Below are positions 1 to 13,019 of a DNA stretch of 42,075 bases, one piece after another (the stretch's first letter is position 1; each line of letters begins with the position of its first letter). Origin of the DNA: an uncultured Bacteroidales bacterium (GTDB taxonomy: Bacteria > Bacteroidota > Bacteroidia > Bacteroidales > UBA932); contig CAJODQ010000015.1 of NCBI GenBank assembly GCA_905233345.1, positions 1-42,075 on the forward strand, given 5' to 3'. Under the pieces are notes generated by a model, which did no database searches, was not told where the DNA came from, and saw only the letters and a list, made by a program, of their open reading frames with translations. The position numbers and the translations under genes are program-made.

Positions 1-106
1 TTATCGAAATGAATCCTTCATCCAGTCGCTCTTTCGCAGGGCTGGCAGCATGGAAACCGTTTTCGTGTACATCGCCCACCCGGTTTTTCCGCTGAGCCCC
101 AAACAA

Positions 107-143
107 GTCCGGCCAGGAAATCTTCGTCATTTCCTGGCCGGAC
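107..143 (-). terminator. Hairpin terminator downstream of the GH3 gene
   Basis: A perfect 15-bp inverted repeat (107-121 with 129-143) encloses a 7-nt loop. It lies 29 nt past the stop of the minus-strand GH3 gene. Read on the minus strand, the hairpin is followed by TTGTTTGG, only a modest T tract, so termination is inferred mainly from the very stable stem and its position. No gene is supported between base 1 and this hairpin. Confidence 0.75.
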
Positions 144-172
144 AGCGTATAGATGCCGGGATAAGTCCGGGA

Positions 173-2524
173 TTATTTCACGACGATCTCCTTCACAGGC
201 TCAGCGGGGAGCAGGACGCGGTGGACGGGCCAGCTCTGCGGTTTGGCGAGCTTGAAGGGTACATCGCAGCGGATGTCGGCAGAAGAAGCGCAGAAGTGGG
301 CGGTGTAGTTGCCGGCAGCCGTTTCCCAGGCGGAAACGTTCTCGTTGAACGAAGCGAGCGTGTACGGATCGATGGTGATGGTCAGCGTCTCGGACTTGCC
401 GGGTTTCAGCTCTTTCGTCTTGGCGAAGCCCTTGAGCTCGTAGACCGGTTTCACGAGGCCGCCGTCGGGAGCGGTCACGTAGAGTTCGACAATCTCCTTG
501 CCGGCCACCTTGCCCGTATTGGTCACGGTGACAGTCGCCTTGACCGTGCCGTCCTTCTCCACTTTCACGACCGGCTTGGTGTAGCTGAAGCTGGTATAAC
601 TCAGACCGTAGCCGAACGGATAGGACACCGGCTTGCCGGCGGTGGCGAAGTAGCGGTAGCCCACCCAGATGCCTTCTGCATAATCGGTATAGGTCACGTC
701 CTTGATCGGACGACGGCTGACGGTGCCGCCCATGAGGGCTGCCAGGTCGATGCTGTTGCCGCCGCGGTAGTTGTGCGGGAAGTTGAACGAAGACGGGATG
801 TCGAAATAGCTGATCGGGAAGGTCATAGGGAGCTTGCCAGAAGGATTGGCAGCACCGCAGAGCACGTCGGCCACGGCCAGACCACCTTCCTGACCCGGCG
901 TCCAGGCCAGCAGGATGGCGTCGGGAATGTGCTTCCAGGAAGCCGTCTCAATGACGCCACCGATGTTGAGCACCACAACGAACTGCTTGCCGGCTGCGTG
1001 GTACACGTCGGCCAGCGTCTGCATCAGTTCACGCTCCTGGCCCGTCAGGGTCCAGTCGCCGTCGGCGGCCTTGCGGTCGTCGCCCTCACCGGCGTTGCGG
1101 GAGATGGTCAGCACGGCCACGTCGGTCACGGGGAGTTTCTTCTCGATGAAGGCGCGGGAAATCTCCATCTCAGGCACCACGGGGTCACCGAGCAGGATGC
1201 CCAGGCCATTGTCAGCGCCATTGTTGCGGAGCTGCGTCTTGGTGAAGGTGATGTACTGCTCATACCAGGTCTGAATGTCGGCATCCACTTCGACGCCATT
1301 GGCCTGGAAGCCCTCGGCGATGTTGCGGACATAAGCCTTGTTCACGTTGCCCGAGCCCGTACCGCCGGCGATGAAATCGTAGGAACCGGTACCGTAGAGG
1401 GCCACTTTCTTCACATTGGCGAAAGGCAGGACGCCGTTGTTCTCGAGGAGCACGAGGCCTTCGGAGGTCGCCTCGCGAACGAGTTTGGCGTGGGCTTTCA
1501 GATCGGGCTTGTTGGAATATTTGTAGTGCTGGAAACGCGGGGTGCGGACGATGTATTCGAGCATGCGGCGCACATTGGCGTCGAGCTGCTCCTGCGAGAT
1601 GCGGCCGTCCTTGACACCGGCGATGATGCGCTCGATCTCGTTCTCCATGCCGGGCTCCATCAGGTCGTTGCCGGCGTTGACGGCGGCCACAGTGCCTTCC
1701 TTGTTGCCCCAGTCGGTCATGACGATGCCGCCGAAGCCCCATTCGTCACGGAGCACGGTCGTCAGCAGTTCATGGCTCTGCTGGGTGAAAGTGCCGTTGA
1801 GCTTGTTGTACGAAGACATGACCGTCCAGGGATCGGATTCCTTGACAGCAATCTCAAAGCCTTTGAGATAGAGTTCGCGCAGTGCCCGGGGATTGATGCG
1901 GGCATCGTTCTGCTGACGGTTCACTTCCTGGCTGTTGGCGGCGAAGTGTTTGATACTCACGCCCACGCCATTGCTCTGGACACCGCGGACATAGGCGGCA
2001 GAGGTCTTACCGGAGAGCAGCGGGTCTTCGGAGAAATACTCGAAGTTACGGCCGCAAAGCGGATTGCGGTGAAGGTTCTGGCCCGGAGCGAGGAGCACGT
2101 CCACGCCGTATTCCTTGACTTCGTTACCCATGGCCGTGGTCAGCTGCTCCACGAGCGGCATGTTCCAGGTCGATGCGAGCACGGTGCCCACAGGGAAGCC
2201 GGTGCAATAGAAGGTCTTGTCGGTACCCGGACGGGTCGGGTTGATGCGGAGGCCGGCAGGGCCGTCGGCCACGACGGTCACGGGAACACCAAGACGGTCG
2301 ACCGGGCGGGTCGTACCGGCAGCGCCGGAAACGAGCGTTTCGCTCGAAGCGGTCATCGAACCGGCGGTCATCGAGCCCCAGCCACCGCCGACCAGCAGCG
2401 TGGCTTTTTCCTCGAGGGTCATCGCCTTGAGGACTTCATCGATGTTGTCGGCGCGCAGCTTCGGCTGGGCGGACAGGGAAATCGTGCAGAGCACGGCAGT
2501 CATGATCAAAAAGATTTTTTTCAT
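173..2524 (-). CDS. Secreted glycoside hydrolase family 3 beta-glycosidase
   Basis: A 783-aa GH3 enzyme, probably a beta-glucosidase or beta-xylosidase acting on short oligosaccharides in the periplasm. The N-terminus is a typical signal peptide (MKKIFLIMTAVLCTISLSAQ). The GH3 N-terminal barrel follows, with the KHFAAN substrate-binding motif and the nucleophile segment GGIVMTDWG; the predicted nucleophile is Asp271. The GH3 C-terminal sandwich domain comes next, then a fibronectin III-like domain (VTVTNTGKVAGKEIVELYV) typical of three-domain GH3 proteins. It is transcribed alone, divergent from metY, with its own promoter and a strong terminator. No SusC/D genes are visible nearby, although the left edge is close. 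The substrate cannot be read from sequence. A long antisense open frame over this gene is a composition artefact. Confidence 0.93.
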   Translation of the reverse strand: MKKIFLIMTAVLCTISLSAQPKLRADNIDEVLKAMTLEEKATLLVGGGWGSMTAGSMTASSETLVSGAAGTTRPVDRLGVPVTVVADGPAGLRINPTRPGTDKTFYCTGFPVGTVLASTWNMPLVEQLTTAMGNEVKEYGVDVLLAPGQNLHRNPLCGRNFEYFSEDPLLSGKTSAAYVRGVQSNGVGVSIKHFAANSQEVNRQQNDARINPRALRELYLKGFEIAVKESDPWTVMSSYNKLNGTFTQQSHELLTTVLRDEWGFGGIVMTDWGNKEGTVAAVNAGNDLMEPGMENEIERIIAGVKDGRISQEQLDANVRRMLEYIVRTPRFQHYKYSNKPDLKAHAKLVREATSEGLVLLENNGVLPFANVKKVALYGTGSYDFIAGGTGSGNVNKAYVRNIAEGFQANGVEVDADIQTWYEQYITFTKTQLRNNGADNGLGILLGDPVVPEMEISRAFIEKKLPVTDVAVLTISRNAGEGDDRKAADGDWTLTGQERELMQTLADVYHAAGKQFVVVLNIGGVIETASWKHIPDAILLAWTPGQEGGLAVADVLCGAANPSGKLPMTFPISYFDIPSSFNFPHNYRGGNSIDLAALMGGTVSRRPIKDVTYTDYAEGIWVGYRYFATAGKPVSYPFGYGLSYTSFSYTKPVVKVEKDGTVKATVTVTNTGKVAGKEIVELYVTAPDGGLVKPVYELKGFAKTKELKPGKSETLTITIDPYTLASFNENVSAWETAAGNYTAHFCASSADIRCDVPFKLAKPQSWPVHRVLLPAEPVKEIVVK

Positions 2525-2560
2525 ATGGATTGAATATTGGATTTTTCGTTTTCCGCTCTA

Positions 2561-2591
2561 CAAACTTACAGATAAAAAACCAGAATCCAAA
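2561..2591 (-). promoter_or_regulatory. Bacteroidota-type promoter for the GH3 gene
   Basis: On the minus strand TAAGTTTG (2568-2561) matches the -7 box TAnnTTTG. A TTTG (2591-2588) lies 19 bp upstream as the -33 box. This predicts a leader of about 30 nt before the ATG at 2524. The motif match is seen directly; activity is inferred. Confidence 0.6.
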
Positions 2592-2749
2592 CACGGCTTT
2601 CGGATTTGAACAAGGAGCAAAAACAATTGAACAAACGACAAAAAGCACAGCCGTTTTTTCTGCCGCTCCTCCCCTTTCCGGCCGAAAATTCTCGTTTGTT
2701 CCATTGTTTCGTCAATTTATAGATGAATATTCTTATTTTTCGAAGAATC

Positions 2750-2780
2750 TTGTCCGAAAAATCCATTCTCCCTAATTTTG
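2750..2780 (+). promoter_or_regulatory. Bacteroidota-type promoter for metY
   Basis: TAATTTTG (2773-2780) is followed by C. TTG at 2750-2752 is 20 bp upstream. The start codon at 2802 is only 21 nt past the -7 box, leaving no room for a SAM riboswitch in the leader. The position also argues against the in-frame TTG at 2778 as the start, because it lies inside the promoter box. Confidence 0.65.
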
Positions 2781-2801
2781 CAACCAAAATCATTACGAAA
2801 A

Positions 2802-4088
2802 ATGGACTTCAGCAGACTCCACTTTGAAACGCGCCAGCTCCATGTCGGGCAGGAAAATGCGGACCCCGTGACGGACGCCCGCGCCGTACCTTTGTATCTT
2901 ACCACCGCGTATCTGTTCCCCAATGCGGAAGATGCCGCGGCCCGCTTCGACCTGAGCAAGGAGGGCAACATCTACAGTCGCATCACCAACCCCACGCAGC
3001 GGGTCTTCGAGCAGCGCATCGCCGCGCTCGAAGGCGGTGTCGACGCGCTGGCCGTCGCCACGGGTGCGGCAGCGGTCTCCTACGCCATCCTCAACCTAGC
3101 AGGATCAGGCGACCATATCGTCGCGGCCCAGACCATCTATGGCGGTACTTTCGACCTGCTGGAGCACACGCTCGTGCCCTATGGCATCCGCACCACCTTC
3201 GTGGATCCTTCGGACCTGGACAATTTTGAAAAGGCCATCCAACCGAACACCAAAGCGCTCTACATTGAGACGCTGGGAAATCCCAACAGCAATCTCATCG
3301 ACATCGACGCGGTGGCAGCCATCGCGCACCGGCATGGGATTCCGCTGGTGGTGGACAATACTTTCGGCACGCCCTATCTGATCCGGCCCATCGAACACGG
3401 CGCCGACATTGTCGTCCATTCCGCTACGAAATTCATCTGCGGCCACGGCACGGTGCTGGGCGGCGTGATCGTCGACGGCGGACATTTCGACTGGCGCGCT
3501 TCGGGCAAGTTCCCGCAGTTCACCGAGCCGGAGAGCGGCTACTACGGCGTGGTCTTTGCCGACCTGGCAGGCCCCGCGGCCTTCGTGACGCGTGCCCGTT
3601 GCGTGCTGCTGCGCGACACGGGCGCCAGCATCAGCCCGGTCACGGCCTTCATCCTGCTGCAGGGGCTCGAGACCTTGTCGCTGCGCGTGGAGCGGCAGGT
3701 GGACAACGCCCTGAAGATCGTCGATTTCCTGGCGCATCATCCCAAGGTAGCCAAAGTCAACCATCCGTCACTGCCCGGTCATCCGGACCATGCCACATAT
3801 GAACGCTATTTCCCGAACGGGGGCGGCTCGATCTTCACCTTCGAGGTCAAAGGCGGCCAGGCCGAAGCTTTCCGCTTCATCAACGGTTTGCAGATCTTCT
3901 CGCTACTGGCCAACGTGGCCGACGTCAAGTCGCTGGTCATCCATCCGGGCACAACCACTCACTCGCAGCTGACCGAGGAAGAAAAGCGTCAGCAGGGCAT
4001 CTTCCCGGGCACCATCCGCCTCTCCATCGGCACCGAGCACATCGACGACCTCCTCGCCGACCTCAAACAAGCATTAGATAAAATATAG
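2802..4088 (+). CDS. metY: O-acetylhomoserine sulfhydrylase (PLP-dependent)
   Basis: A 428-aa member of the Cys/Met metabolism PLP family, in the long O-acetylhomoserine aminocarboxypropyltransferase branch. It joins sulfide to O-acetylhomoserine to give homocysteine. The opening [10 protein letters not shown] and the [16 protein letters not shown] segment are characteristic. The PLP lysine is Lys210 in [11 protein letters not shown], and the C-terminal [12 protein letters not shown] loop is present. ATG 2802 was chosen over an in-frame TTG at 2778 because the TTG overlaps the promoter and the family starts at [12 protein letters not shown]. It is followed directly by metH and metF, making a homocysteine-to-methionine module. 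An O-succinylhomoserine or cystathionine enzyme is less likely given length and motif set. Confidence 0.93.
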   Translation: MDFSRLHFETRQLHVGQENADPVTDARAVPLYLTTAYLFPNAEDAAARFDLSKEGNIYSRITNPTQRVFEQRIAALEGGVDALAVATGAAAVSYAILNLAGSGDHIVAAQTIYGGTFDLLEHTLVPYGIRTTFVDPSDLDNFEKAIQPNTKALYIETLGNPNSNLIDIDAVAAIAHRHGIPLVVDNTFGTPYLIRPIEHGADIVVHSATKFICGHGTVLGGVIVDGGHFDWRASGKFPQFTEPESGYYGVVFADLAGPAAFVTRARCVLLRDTGASISPVTAFILLQGLETLSLRVERQVDNALKIVDFLAHHPKVAKVNHPSLPGHPDHATYERYFPNGGGSIFTFEVKGGQAEAFRFINGLQIFSLLANVADVKSLVIHPGTTTHSQLTEEEKRQQGIFPGTIRLSIGTEHIDDLLADLKQALDKI

Positions 4089-4096
4089 TAATTTTG
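4089..4096 (+). promoter_or_regulatory. Candidate -7 box giving a near-leaderless metH transcript
   Basis: TAATTTTG begins immediately after the metY stop codon and ends 4 nt before the metH ATG, followed by CGGC as in other promoters here. If used, transcription would start at or next to the ATG. No clear TTG -33 box is present, so metH may instead be read through from metY. Confidence 0.4.
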
Positions 4097-4100
4097 CGGC

Positions 4101-7540
<3,440 letters not shown>

Positions 7541-7544
<4 letters not shown>

Positions 7545-8467
7545 AAATCTCCGACATGCTCCGCAGCGGCGCCCAGCCGTTCCCGTCCCTCGAAATCGTG
7601 CCGCCGATGAGCGGCATCCGCAAGGAAGAACTCCTTGAGAGCATCGCGCCGCTCATGGAATTCGCGCCGCGCTATATCAACGTGACCACCCACCGCGACG
7701 AATTTCGCTTCGAGCCGCAGCCCGACGGGAGCTTCGTGCGCCGCGTTGTCCGCAACCGCGTCAGCGCCGTGGCTGTCTGCGCGGCCATCCAGAGCCGCTA
7801 CGACGTCGAGGTGGTGCCGCACCTGATCTGTGGCGGCACACCCGCCTATGAGACGGAAGCCCTGCTGCAGGACTTCAAGTTCATGGGCATTGAAAATGTG
7901 ATGGCCCTGCGCGGCGACTCCCTCACGGGCGAAAAGCGCTTCACGCCCGATCCAGCCGGCTACGCCCATGCCAATGAGCTGGTGGCGGCCATCCGGGCCT
8001 TCGAGCGGGAGAACGGCGGAGATTTCTGCATCGGCGTGGGCGGCTATCCGGAGAAACATTTCGAGGCGGCGAACCTCGAGACCGATATCGAGAACCTGAA
8101 ACGAAAAGTCGACGCCGGCGCCGACGTGATCATCACGCAGATGTTCTTCGACAATGAAGCGTTCTACCGCTTCGTGGAGCACTGCCGGGCCGCCGGTATC
8201 ACCGTGCCCATCATCCCGGGCCTGAAACCCATCTCCACGGCCAAACAAATCGCCCTGCTGCCCGAATCCTTCTCCATCGATATTCCGGTGGAACTCACCG
8301 AGGCCATCCGCCGCGCGGGCGAGGACAAGGAAGCCGTCTACCACATCGGCACGGAGTGGTGCATCGCGCAGTGCCGCGACCTCCTCAGCCACGGCGCCCC
8401 CGCCGTCCATTTCTACACCATGGGCAAATCCCGCAACATCGTCGAGATCTTGCGTGCCTGCTTTTAA
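7541..8467 (+). CDS. metF: 5,10-methylenetetrahydrofolate reductase
   Basis: A 308-aa flavoprotein of the MTHFR family. It reduces 5,10-methylene-THF to 5-methyl-THF, the methyl donor for MetH. Family hallmarks are PSLEIVPPM near the N-terminus, YINVTTHRDE, MALRGDS, the IGVGGYPEKH segment, and DVIITQMFFDNEAFYRFVE. The length is normal for the bacterial single-domain enzyme. The start ATG overlaps the metH stop in an ATGA arrangement, which fixes the start and implies co-expression. The next gene, a thioredoxin-like lipoprotein, begins 9 nt downstream and may share the transcript although it has no known role in methionine synthesis. Confidence 0.95.
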
Positions 8468-8476
8468 TTACGCCTT

Positions 8477-9457
8477 ATGAAACGATTCTTTTTCCTCCTG
8501 TTGCTGCCGGTGCTGATGGTTGCCTGCACGGACCGGCATTATCAGATCAACGGCATCTTTACGACGGACGACGGCACGCCGGTCTGGCTGATCGACGCCG
8601 CTGTCAAGGACACCCTGGCTCAAACGACGGTCCAGGACGGACATTTTTCTTTCGAAGGTACGGTACAAGAACCTTTCTACGCCTACGTCGGCCGTGATAA
8701 ACAGCGCGTCCACGTGATCCTGGAGCCGGGTACCGTAGCGGTGGATATCGATGAGCGGACCGTGGCGGGTACACCGCTGCAAGATCGTTACATGGACTTC
8801 CACAAGCGTTTCTACGGATACCGCCGCGACCAGCGGGGAGAGAAGGCAACGTTGGCCGACTCGGTCGTACGGGCCAACCGCGACAACCTGGTCGGCGCAT
8901 TGGCGCTGGAGGATCTCGCCCATGTCGACACCTCCCGTTTCCTGGCCCTCCATGCGGAGGTATCCGATGAAGTCCGGGACTTCTACCTGGTGAAAGCAGC
9001 CTACGATGCCATCCAGGTCCAGAATCGCACCGCCCCGGGCCAGCCCTTTACGGACTACACGATCGCAGGCGGCAATCCGGACGGTTCCGACGTGAAATTA
9101 TCAGACTATGTGGGCCAAGGGAAGTATATCCTGCTTGACCATTGGGCTTCCTGGTGCGGTCCCTGCAAGGCCGAAATCCCCAATATCAAGAAGACATGGG
9201 AAGCCTTCCACGGCGACCGCTTCGACGTGGTCAGCATCGCGGTGAGCGACAAGCGGGCAGATACCGAAGCGGCACTCGCGCAACTCGACATGCCCTGGCC
9301 CCAGATCCTGGATGCGCAGCGCATTCCCCTGGAGCTCTACGGCGTAAATGCCATCCCCCACCTCATCCTCTTCGCTCCCGACGGCACCATCCTCCAACGC
9401 GGCCTCCGCGGAGAGCAGATTTACGACGCAGTTGAAGCCGCCTTGTCGATAAAATAG
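8477..9457 (+). CDS. TlpA-like thioredoxin-family lipoprotein with N-terminal DUF4369-like domain
   Basis: A 326-aa extracytoplasmic thiol-disulfide protein. A lipoprotein signal ends in LMVAC (lipid Cys16). A beta-rich N-terminal region of about 20-190 resembles the DUF4369 domain that often precedes thioredoxin folds in Bacteroidota. A TlpA/AhpC-type thioredoxin domain follows, with the WASWCGPC active site (Cys227 and Cys230) and the cis-Pro segment AIPHLIL. It is likely periplasm-facing and either reduces or resolves disulfides; its partner is unknown. It sits 9 nt after metF and ends 2 nt before the stop of a convergent gene, with no terminator between them. Direction of redox activity cannot be told from sequence. 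Confidence 0.88.
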   Translation: MKRFFFLLLLPVLMVACTDRHYQINGIFTTDDGTPVWLIDAAVKDTLAQTTVQDGHFSFEGTVQEPFYAYVGRDKQRVHVILEPGTVAVDIDERTVAGTPLQDRYMDFHKRFYGYRRDQRGEKATLADSVVRANRDNLVGALALEDLAHVDTSRFLALHAEVSDEVRDFYLVKAAYDAIQVQNRTAPGQPFTDYTIAGGNPDGSDVKLSDYVGQGKYILLDHWASWCGPCKAEIPNIKKTWEAFHGDRFDVVSIAVSDKRADTEAALAQLDMPWPQILDAQRIPLELYGVNAIPHLILFAPDGTILQRGLRGEQIYDAVEAALSIK

Positions 9458-9459
9458 CC

Positions 9460-9828
9460 TTACTTCAGAAAGACGAAAAATACGGCGAGGACCAGGCAGG
9501 CGAAGGCAGCCAGGTGATTCCACTGGAGCGGCTGTCCCTTGAAGACGAACATCACGATGATGGAGAAGACGGTCAGGGAGATGACTTCCTGAATGACCTT
9601 CAGTTGCATGAGATTGAACGGACCACCGTTGCCGCTGAAGCCGATGCGGTTGGCCGGGACGGTGAGGCAGTACTCGAAGAAGGCGATGCCCCATGAGAAG
9701 AGAATCACGCCGATCAACGGCCAGCTGGTCGAGATTTTCATTTCCTGCAATTTAAGATGCCCGTACCAGGCAAAAGTCATGAAGATGTTGGAGCAGACCA
9801 GCATCAGAATGGTCCAGATGGCTTGCAT
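9460..9828 (-). CDS. Small four-helix membrane protein, DUF486 family
   Basis: A 122-aa protein of the DUF486 (COG3169) family, related to small DMT-type transporters. The sequence holds about four hydrophobic helices (IWTILMLVCSNIFMTFAWYG; SWPLIGVILFSWGIAFFEYCL; VISLTVFSIIVMFVF; HLAAFACLVLAVFFVFL) with the conserved VPANRIG segment between helices two and three. Members are widespread and uncharacterised; a dimeric small-multidrug-resistance-like fold is plausible but unproven. It is monocistronic, divergent from purF, with its own -7 box at 9854-9861, and its 3' end abuts the TlpA-like gene with only 2 nt between the two stops. Confidence 0.88.
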   Translation of the reverse strand: MQAIWTILMLVCSNIFMTFAWYGHLKLQEMKISTSWPLIGVILFSWGIAFFEYCLTVPANRIGFSGNGGPFNLMQLKVIQEVISLTVFSIIVMFVFKGQPLQWNHLAAFACLVLAVFFVFLK

Positions 9829-9853
9829 GCGATTCAGCGTTTATTTCGGGGCG

Positions 9854-9861
9854 CAAAGATA
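9854..9861 (-). promoter_or_regulatory. -7 box for the DUF486 gene
   Basis: TATCTTTG followed by CGCC on the minus strand matches TAnnTTTG. No clear TTG -33 box is visible at the expected distance. It lies 26 nt upstream of the ATG, back to back with the purF promoter. Confidence 0.5.
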
Positions 9862-9869
9862 GCATAAAC

Positions 9870-9902
9870 TTGTGCAGATTCTCCATCTTTTGATTATCTT
9901 TG
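9870..9902 (+). promoter_or_regulatory. Promoter for purF-purC
   Basis: TATCTTTG (9895-9902) followed by CGCC. A TTG at 9870-9872 is 22 bp upstream. The leader to the ATG at 9922 would be about 15 nt, so no purine riboswitch can be accommodated. Confidence 0.55.
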
Positions 9903-9921
9903 CGCCTTGCAATCTCATCCG

Positions 9922-11706
9922 ATGGAACCGATCAAGCACGAATGCGGCATCGCCATGATCCGGCTGCTCAAGCCGCTTCAGTATTACAAGGAAAAATACG
10001 GTACGGAACTCTATGCGCTGAACAAGCTCTATCTCATGATGGAGAAGCAGCACAACCGCGGGCAGGAAGGCGCCGGCATCGCCAGCGTCAAGATCGTAAC
10101 CGCCCCCGGCCAGGAATTCATGTTCCGTGAGAAATCACTCGGCAAGGACGCCATCACCAACGTCTTTTCCGACGTTCACCGGCAGATCGAAGACACGCCG
10201 GCGAGCGAACAGCCTCCTTTCATCGGTGAGCTCTACATGGGCCACCTCCGCTATTCGACCACGGGCCGGAGCGGCATCAAGTACGTGCATCCGTTCCTGC
10301 GGCGCAACAACTGGAAAGCCAAGAACCTGTGCATCTGCGGCAACTTCAACATGACCAACATCGAAGACGTGTTCCAGATGCTGGCCGAACAGGGACAGTA
10401 CCCGCGCATCAACGCCGACGCCTACATCCTGCTGGAGCTGATGGGACACCGCCTCGACCGCGAGGTGGAGCGCAACTACGTGGAGGCCAAGAAACTGGAA
10501 TTGGAAGGAAAAGACATCACCCACTATATCGACGAACATGTGGAACTGGCCAACGTGCTGCAAACCACCATGCCCCATTTCGACGGTGGCTACGTGATCT
10601 GCGGTCTGACCGGCAGCGGCGAAATGTTCGCCATGCGCGACCCCAACGGCATCCGCCCTGCCTTCTGGTATGCGGACGACGAACTGGTGGCCGTCGCCAG
10701 CGAGCGCCCCGTGCTCCAGACCACTTTCGCCGCCGAAATCGACCAGATCCACGAAGTGCAGCCCGGCCAGGCCTTGATCATCAACGGGCGTCGCGAGCTG
10801 ATGCTCAAGCAGATCATCCAGCCGCGCCGCATGGCCGCCTGCAGCTTCGAACGCATCTACTTCAGCCGCGGCAACGACCGCGACATCCACCGCGAGCGCA
10901 AGCAGCTCGGCTTCCAGCTCCGCGACAGCATCCTCCGGGCCATCGGCCACGACATCGAGCACACCGTATTCTCTTATATTCCGAATACGGCGGAAGTGGC
11001 GTACTACGGCATGGTCGAAGGCATCCGCAGCTTGTATCCGGGCGTACGCGCCGACAAGGTCGTGTCGAAAGACATCAAGCTCCGCACCTTCATCACCGAA
11101 GGCAGCGCCCGCAACGATCTGGCCGGACACGTGTACGACATCACCTACGGGACGCTGACGCCCTATGTCGACAACCTGGTGGTGATCGACGACAGCATCG
11201 TCCGCGGCACCACCCTGCGCGAGAGCATCATCCGCATTCTCGACCGGCTCCACCCGAAGAAGATCGTGATCGTGAGCTCCAGCCCGCAAGTGCGCTACCC
11301 CGACTGCTACGGCATCGACATGTCGCACATGAAAGAGTTCATCGCCTTCCACGCCGCCATAGCACTGCTCAAGGAGAAAGGGATGAACAGCCTGATCGAC
11401 GTGGTCTACCAACAGTGCAAGCAGCAGGAGGACCTGCCGGCCACCAGCTGCCTCAACTATGTCAAGCGGATCTACGACGCATTCACCGACGACCAGATCA
11501 GCCGGAAGATCGTCGAGCTCCTGCGGCCCGACGACATCGGAGCCGAGGTGGAGATTGTCTACCAGTCGCTCGAAGGCCTGCACTACGCCTGCCCGAACCA
11601 TCCGGGAGACTGGTATTTCAGCGGCGACTACCCCACGCCCGGCGGCTACAAGCTGCTGAACCGCGCCTACATTGATTATTACGAGAACGAATATCTGAAA
11701 AAGTGA
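9922..11706 (+). CDS. purF: Amidophosphoribosyltransferase, long Bacteroidota form
   Basis: A 594-aa glutamine PRPP amidotransferase, the committed step of purine synthesis. The N-terminal Ntn glutaminase domain starts after a short propeptide, with Cys8 (EHECGIAM context) as the predicted nucleophile. NRGQEGAGI and the GHLRYSTTG segment form the glutamine site. The PRTase domain contains [13 protein letters not shown] and the PRPP loop [12 protein letters not shown] (residues 420-431). It is about 100 aa longer than the E. coli and B. subtilis enzymes, with extra sequence in the glutaminase domain and a C-terminal extension. The ATG at 9922 was chosen rather than TTG 9907 because it leaves the usual short propeptide and sits downstream of the promoter. 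It overlaps purC by one base (TGATG). Confidence 0.93.
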   Translation: MEPIKHECGIAMIRLLKPLQYYKEKYGTELYALNKLYLMMEKQHNRGQEGAGIASVKIVTAPGQEFMFREKSLGKDAITNVFSDVHRQIEDTPASEQPPFIGELYMGHLRYSTTGRSGIKYVHPFLRRNNWKAKNLCICGNFNMTNIEDVFQMLAEQGQYPRINADAYILLELMGHRLDREVERNYVEAKKLELEGKDITHYIDEHVELANVLQTTMPHFDGGYVICGLTGSGEMFAMRDPNGIRPAFWYADDELVAVASERPVLQTTFAAEIDQIHEVQPGQALIINGRRELMLKQIIQPRRMAACSFERIYFSRGNDRDIHRERKQLGFQLRDSILRAIGHDIEHTVFSYIPNTAEVAYYGMVEGIRSLYPGVRADKVVSKDIKLRTFITEGSARNDLAGHVYDITYGTLTPYVDNLVVIDDSIVRGTTLRESIIRILDRLHPKKIVIVSSSPQVRYPDCYGIDMSHMKEFIAFHAAIALLKEKGMNSLIDVVYQQCKQQEDLPATSCLNYVKRIYDAFTDDQISRKIVELLRPDDIGAEVEIVYQSLEGLHYACPNHPGDWYFSGDYPTPGGYKLLNRAYIDYYENEYLKK

Positions 11707-12647
11707 TGAAAGCCATTACCCGCACTGATTTCCATTTCCCGGGACAGACCGGCAAATATGTCGGCAAGGTCCGGGACGTCTACTTCATCGGCGGAAAGTA
11801 CATCGTGCTGGTCGCCACCGACCGCATCTCCGCCTTCGACGTGGTCCTGCCCAAGGGCATCCCCTGCAAAGGACAGGTTCTCAACCAGATTGCATCCAGT
11901 TTCCTCGACAAGACCGCCGACATCGTCCCGAACTGGAAGGTCGCCGAGGTCGACCCCATGGCCACCGTCGGCATTCTCTGTGAGCCCTTCAAGGTGGAAA
12001 TGGTGGTCCGCGGTTACCTGGCCGGACACGCCTGGCGCGAGTACAAGGCCGGAAAGCGCACGCTCTGTGGCGAAGTGCTGCCCGAGGGCATGCGGGAAAA
12101 TGAGAAACTGCCCCACCCCATCATCACTCCGACCACCAAAGCCGCCGAAGGACATGACGAGGACATCAGCCGCGACGAGATCATCGCCCAGGGCCTGGTT
12201 TCCGCCGAAGATTACGCCCAGCTCGAGCAATACACGCTGGCCCTCTTCCAGCGCGGCCAGGAGCTCGCAGCGGAACGCGGCCTGATCCTGATGGACACCA
12301 AATACGAATTCGGCAAGCGTGACGGCAAGATCTATCTGATGGACGAGATCCACACGCCCGACTCTTCGCGCTATATCTATAAGGAAGGCTATGAAGAGCG
12401 CCTCGCCCGCGACGAGCGCCAGAAGCAGCTCTCGAAGGAATTCGTGCGGGAGTGGCTCATGGCCAACAACTTCCAGGGCAAGGAAGGCCAGGTCGTGCCG
12501 CCCATGACCGAAAAAGTTGTCGCCGGCATCACCGACCGCTACATCGAACTCTACGAGCACATCACGGGCGAAAAGTTCGTCAAGCACGAAGACGAAGACA
12601 TCGAAGGCCGTATTGAGAAGAACATCAACAAATTCTTGTCGGCTTAA
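11706..12647 (+). CDS. purC: Phosphoribosylaminoimidazole-succinocarboxamide synthase
   Basis: A 313-aa SAICAR synthetase. It condenses CAIR with aspartate using ATP in purine biosynthesis. Visible hallmarks are [20 protein letters not shown] with [15 protein letters not shown] near the N-terminus, the [13 protein letters not shown] segment, and DTKYEFG...[13 protein letters not shown] in the C-terminal half. The length is that of the longer SAICAR synthetase type rather than the ~240-aa short form. The ATG shares its A with the purF stop (TGATG), so the two genes are translationally coupled. The tRNA-Ser promoter starts inside its last codons. Confidence 0.95.
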   Translation: MKAITRTDFHFPGQTGKYVGKVRDVYFIGGKYIVLVATDRISAFDVVLPKGIPCKGQVLNQIASSFLDKTADIVPNWKVAEVDPMATVGILCEPFKVEMVVRGYLAGHAWREYKAGKRTLCGEVLPEGMRENEKLPHPIITPTTKAAEGHDEDISRDEIIAQGLVSAEDYAQLEQYTLALFQRGQELAAERGLILMDTKYEFGKRDGKIYLMDEIHTPDSSRYIYKEGYEERLARDERQKQLSKEFVREWLMANNFQGKEGQVVPPMTEKVVAGITDRYIELYEHITGEKFVKHEDEDIEGRIEKNINKFLSA

Positions 12648-12665
12648 AAATTTTTGTTACCTTTG
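12636..12665 (+). promoter_or_regulatory. Promoter of the tRNA-Ser gene
   Basis: TTG at 12636-12638 and TACCTTTG at 12658-12665 are separated by 19 bp, a full match to the Bacteroidota consensus. The -33 box lies within the 3' end of purC. The tRNA starts 20 nt after the -7 box. Confidence 0.65.
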
Positions 12666-12684
12666 CGGTCCCACAAGGGACCCT

Positions 12685-12772
12685 GGAGAGATGCTCGAGT
12701 GGCTTAAGAGGCACGCCTGGAAAGCGTGTATACCCCAAAAGGGTATCTCGGGTTCGAATCCCGATCTCTCCG
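12685..12772 (+). tRNA. tRNA-Ser (anticodon GGA)
   Basis: An 88-nt class II tRNA. The 7-bp acceptor stem pairs GGAGAGA (12685-12691) with TCTCTCC (12765-12771), and G12772 is the discriminator. The anticodon loop reads CTGGAAA, giving GGA for UCC/UCU serine codons. A long variable arm (GTATACCCC/GGGTAT region) and the T-loop GGTTCGAATCC are present, all diagnostic of tRNA-Ser. The 3' CCA is not encoded in register (CCCA follows), so it must be added enzymatically. Confidence 0.96.
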
Positions 12773-12796
12773 CCCAACTTTTTTAAACATACTGTT

Positions 12797-13018
12797 ATGA
12801 AGAAAGTATTATTTACCCTGATGATCGCCGCCGGTATCTTCACCCTCGCCAGCTGCTCGAAGAGCTGCGATTGCTCGGCCAGCTGGAATGGCGAAGTCGT
12901 GTACGAAGAATCCATCCAGATGGAAGAAGGTGACAAGTGCTCCGATTTCAACAAGATGGTGAACATTCCCGCCCTCGGTATCAGCGCAGAGCTGAAGTGC
13001 ACGCCGCAGCTTTTCTAA
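12797..13018 (+). CDS. Small Cys-rich lipoprotein, unknown function
   Basis: A 73-aa protein with a clear lipoprotein signal ending LASC (lipid Cys20). The mature ~54-residue part is acidic and contains four further cysteines (Cys24, Cys26, Cys48, Cys68), enough for two disulfides or a small metal site; Cys24 and Cys26 form a CxC. I do not recognise a characterised family. It begins 24 nt after the tRNA and ends 1 nt before the TTG start of a membrane/thioredoxin fusion protein, so the two are almost certainly co-translated. That pairing suggests a redox or disulfide relationship, which is inference. Confidence 0.72.
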   Translation: MKKVLFTLMIAAGIFTLASCSKSCDCSASWNGEVVYEESIQMEEGDKCSDFNKMVNIPALGISAELKCTPQLF

Positions 13019-13019
13019 T

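Noticed and set aside
1-72. A short minus-strand frame (about 23 codons) ending with TAA at bases 1-3
   Set aside because: Too short, no recognisable family, and it lies downstream of the GH3 terminator at the window edge.
50-2533. An 827-codon open frame on the plus strand opposite the GH3 gene
   Set aside because: It is the antisense shadow of a well-recognised GH3 enzyme in GC-rich DNA. It has no family features, and similar long antisense frames occur opposite metH, mmdA, atpA, atpI and the MATE gene.
2525-2801. Possible SAM riboswitch upstream of metY, or cobalamin riboswitch upstream of metH
   Set aside because: The predicted metY and metH leaders are about 20 nt and near zero. No aptamer-like conserved stems were seen in the intergenic DNA.
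2778-2801. TTG start adding eight residues to MetY
   Set aside because: The codon lies within the -7 promoter box, and the family begins at the downstream ATG.
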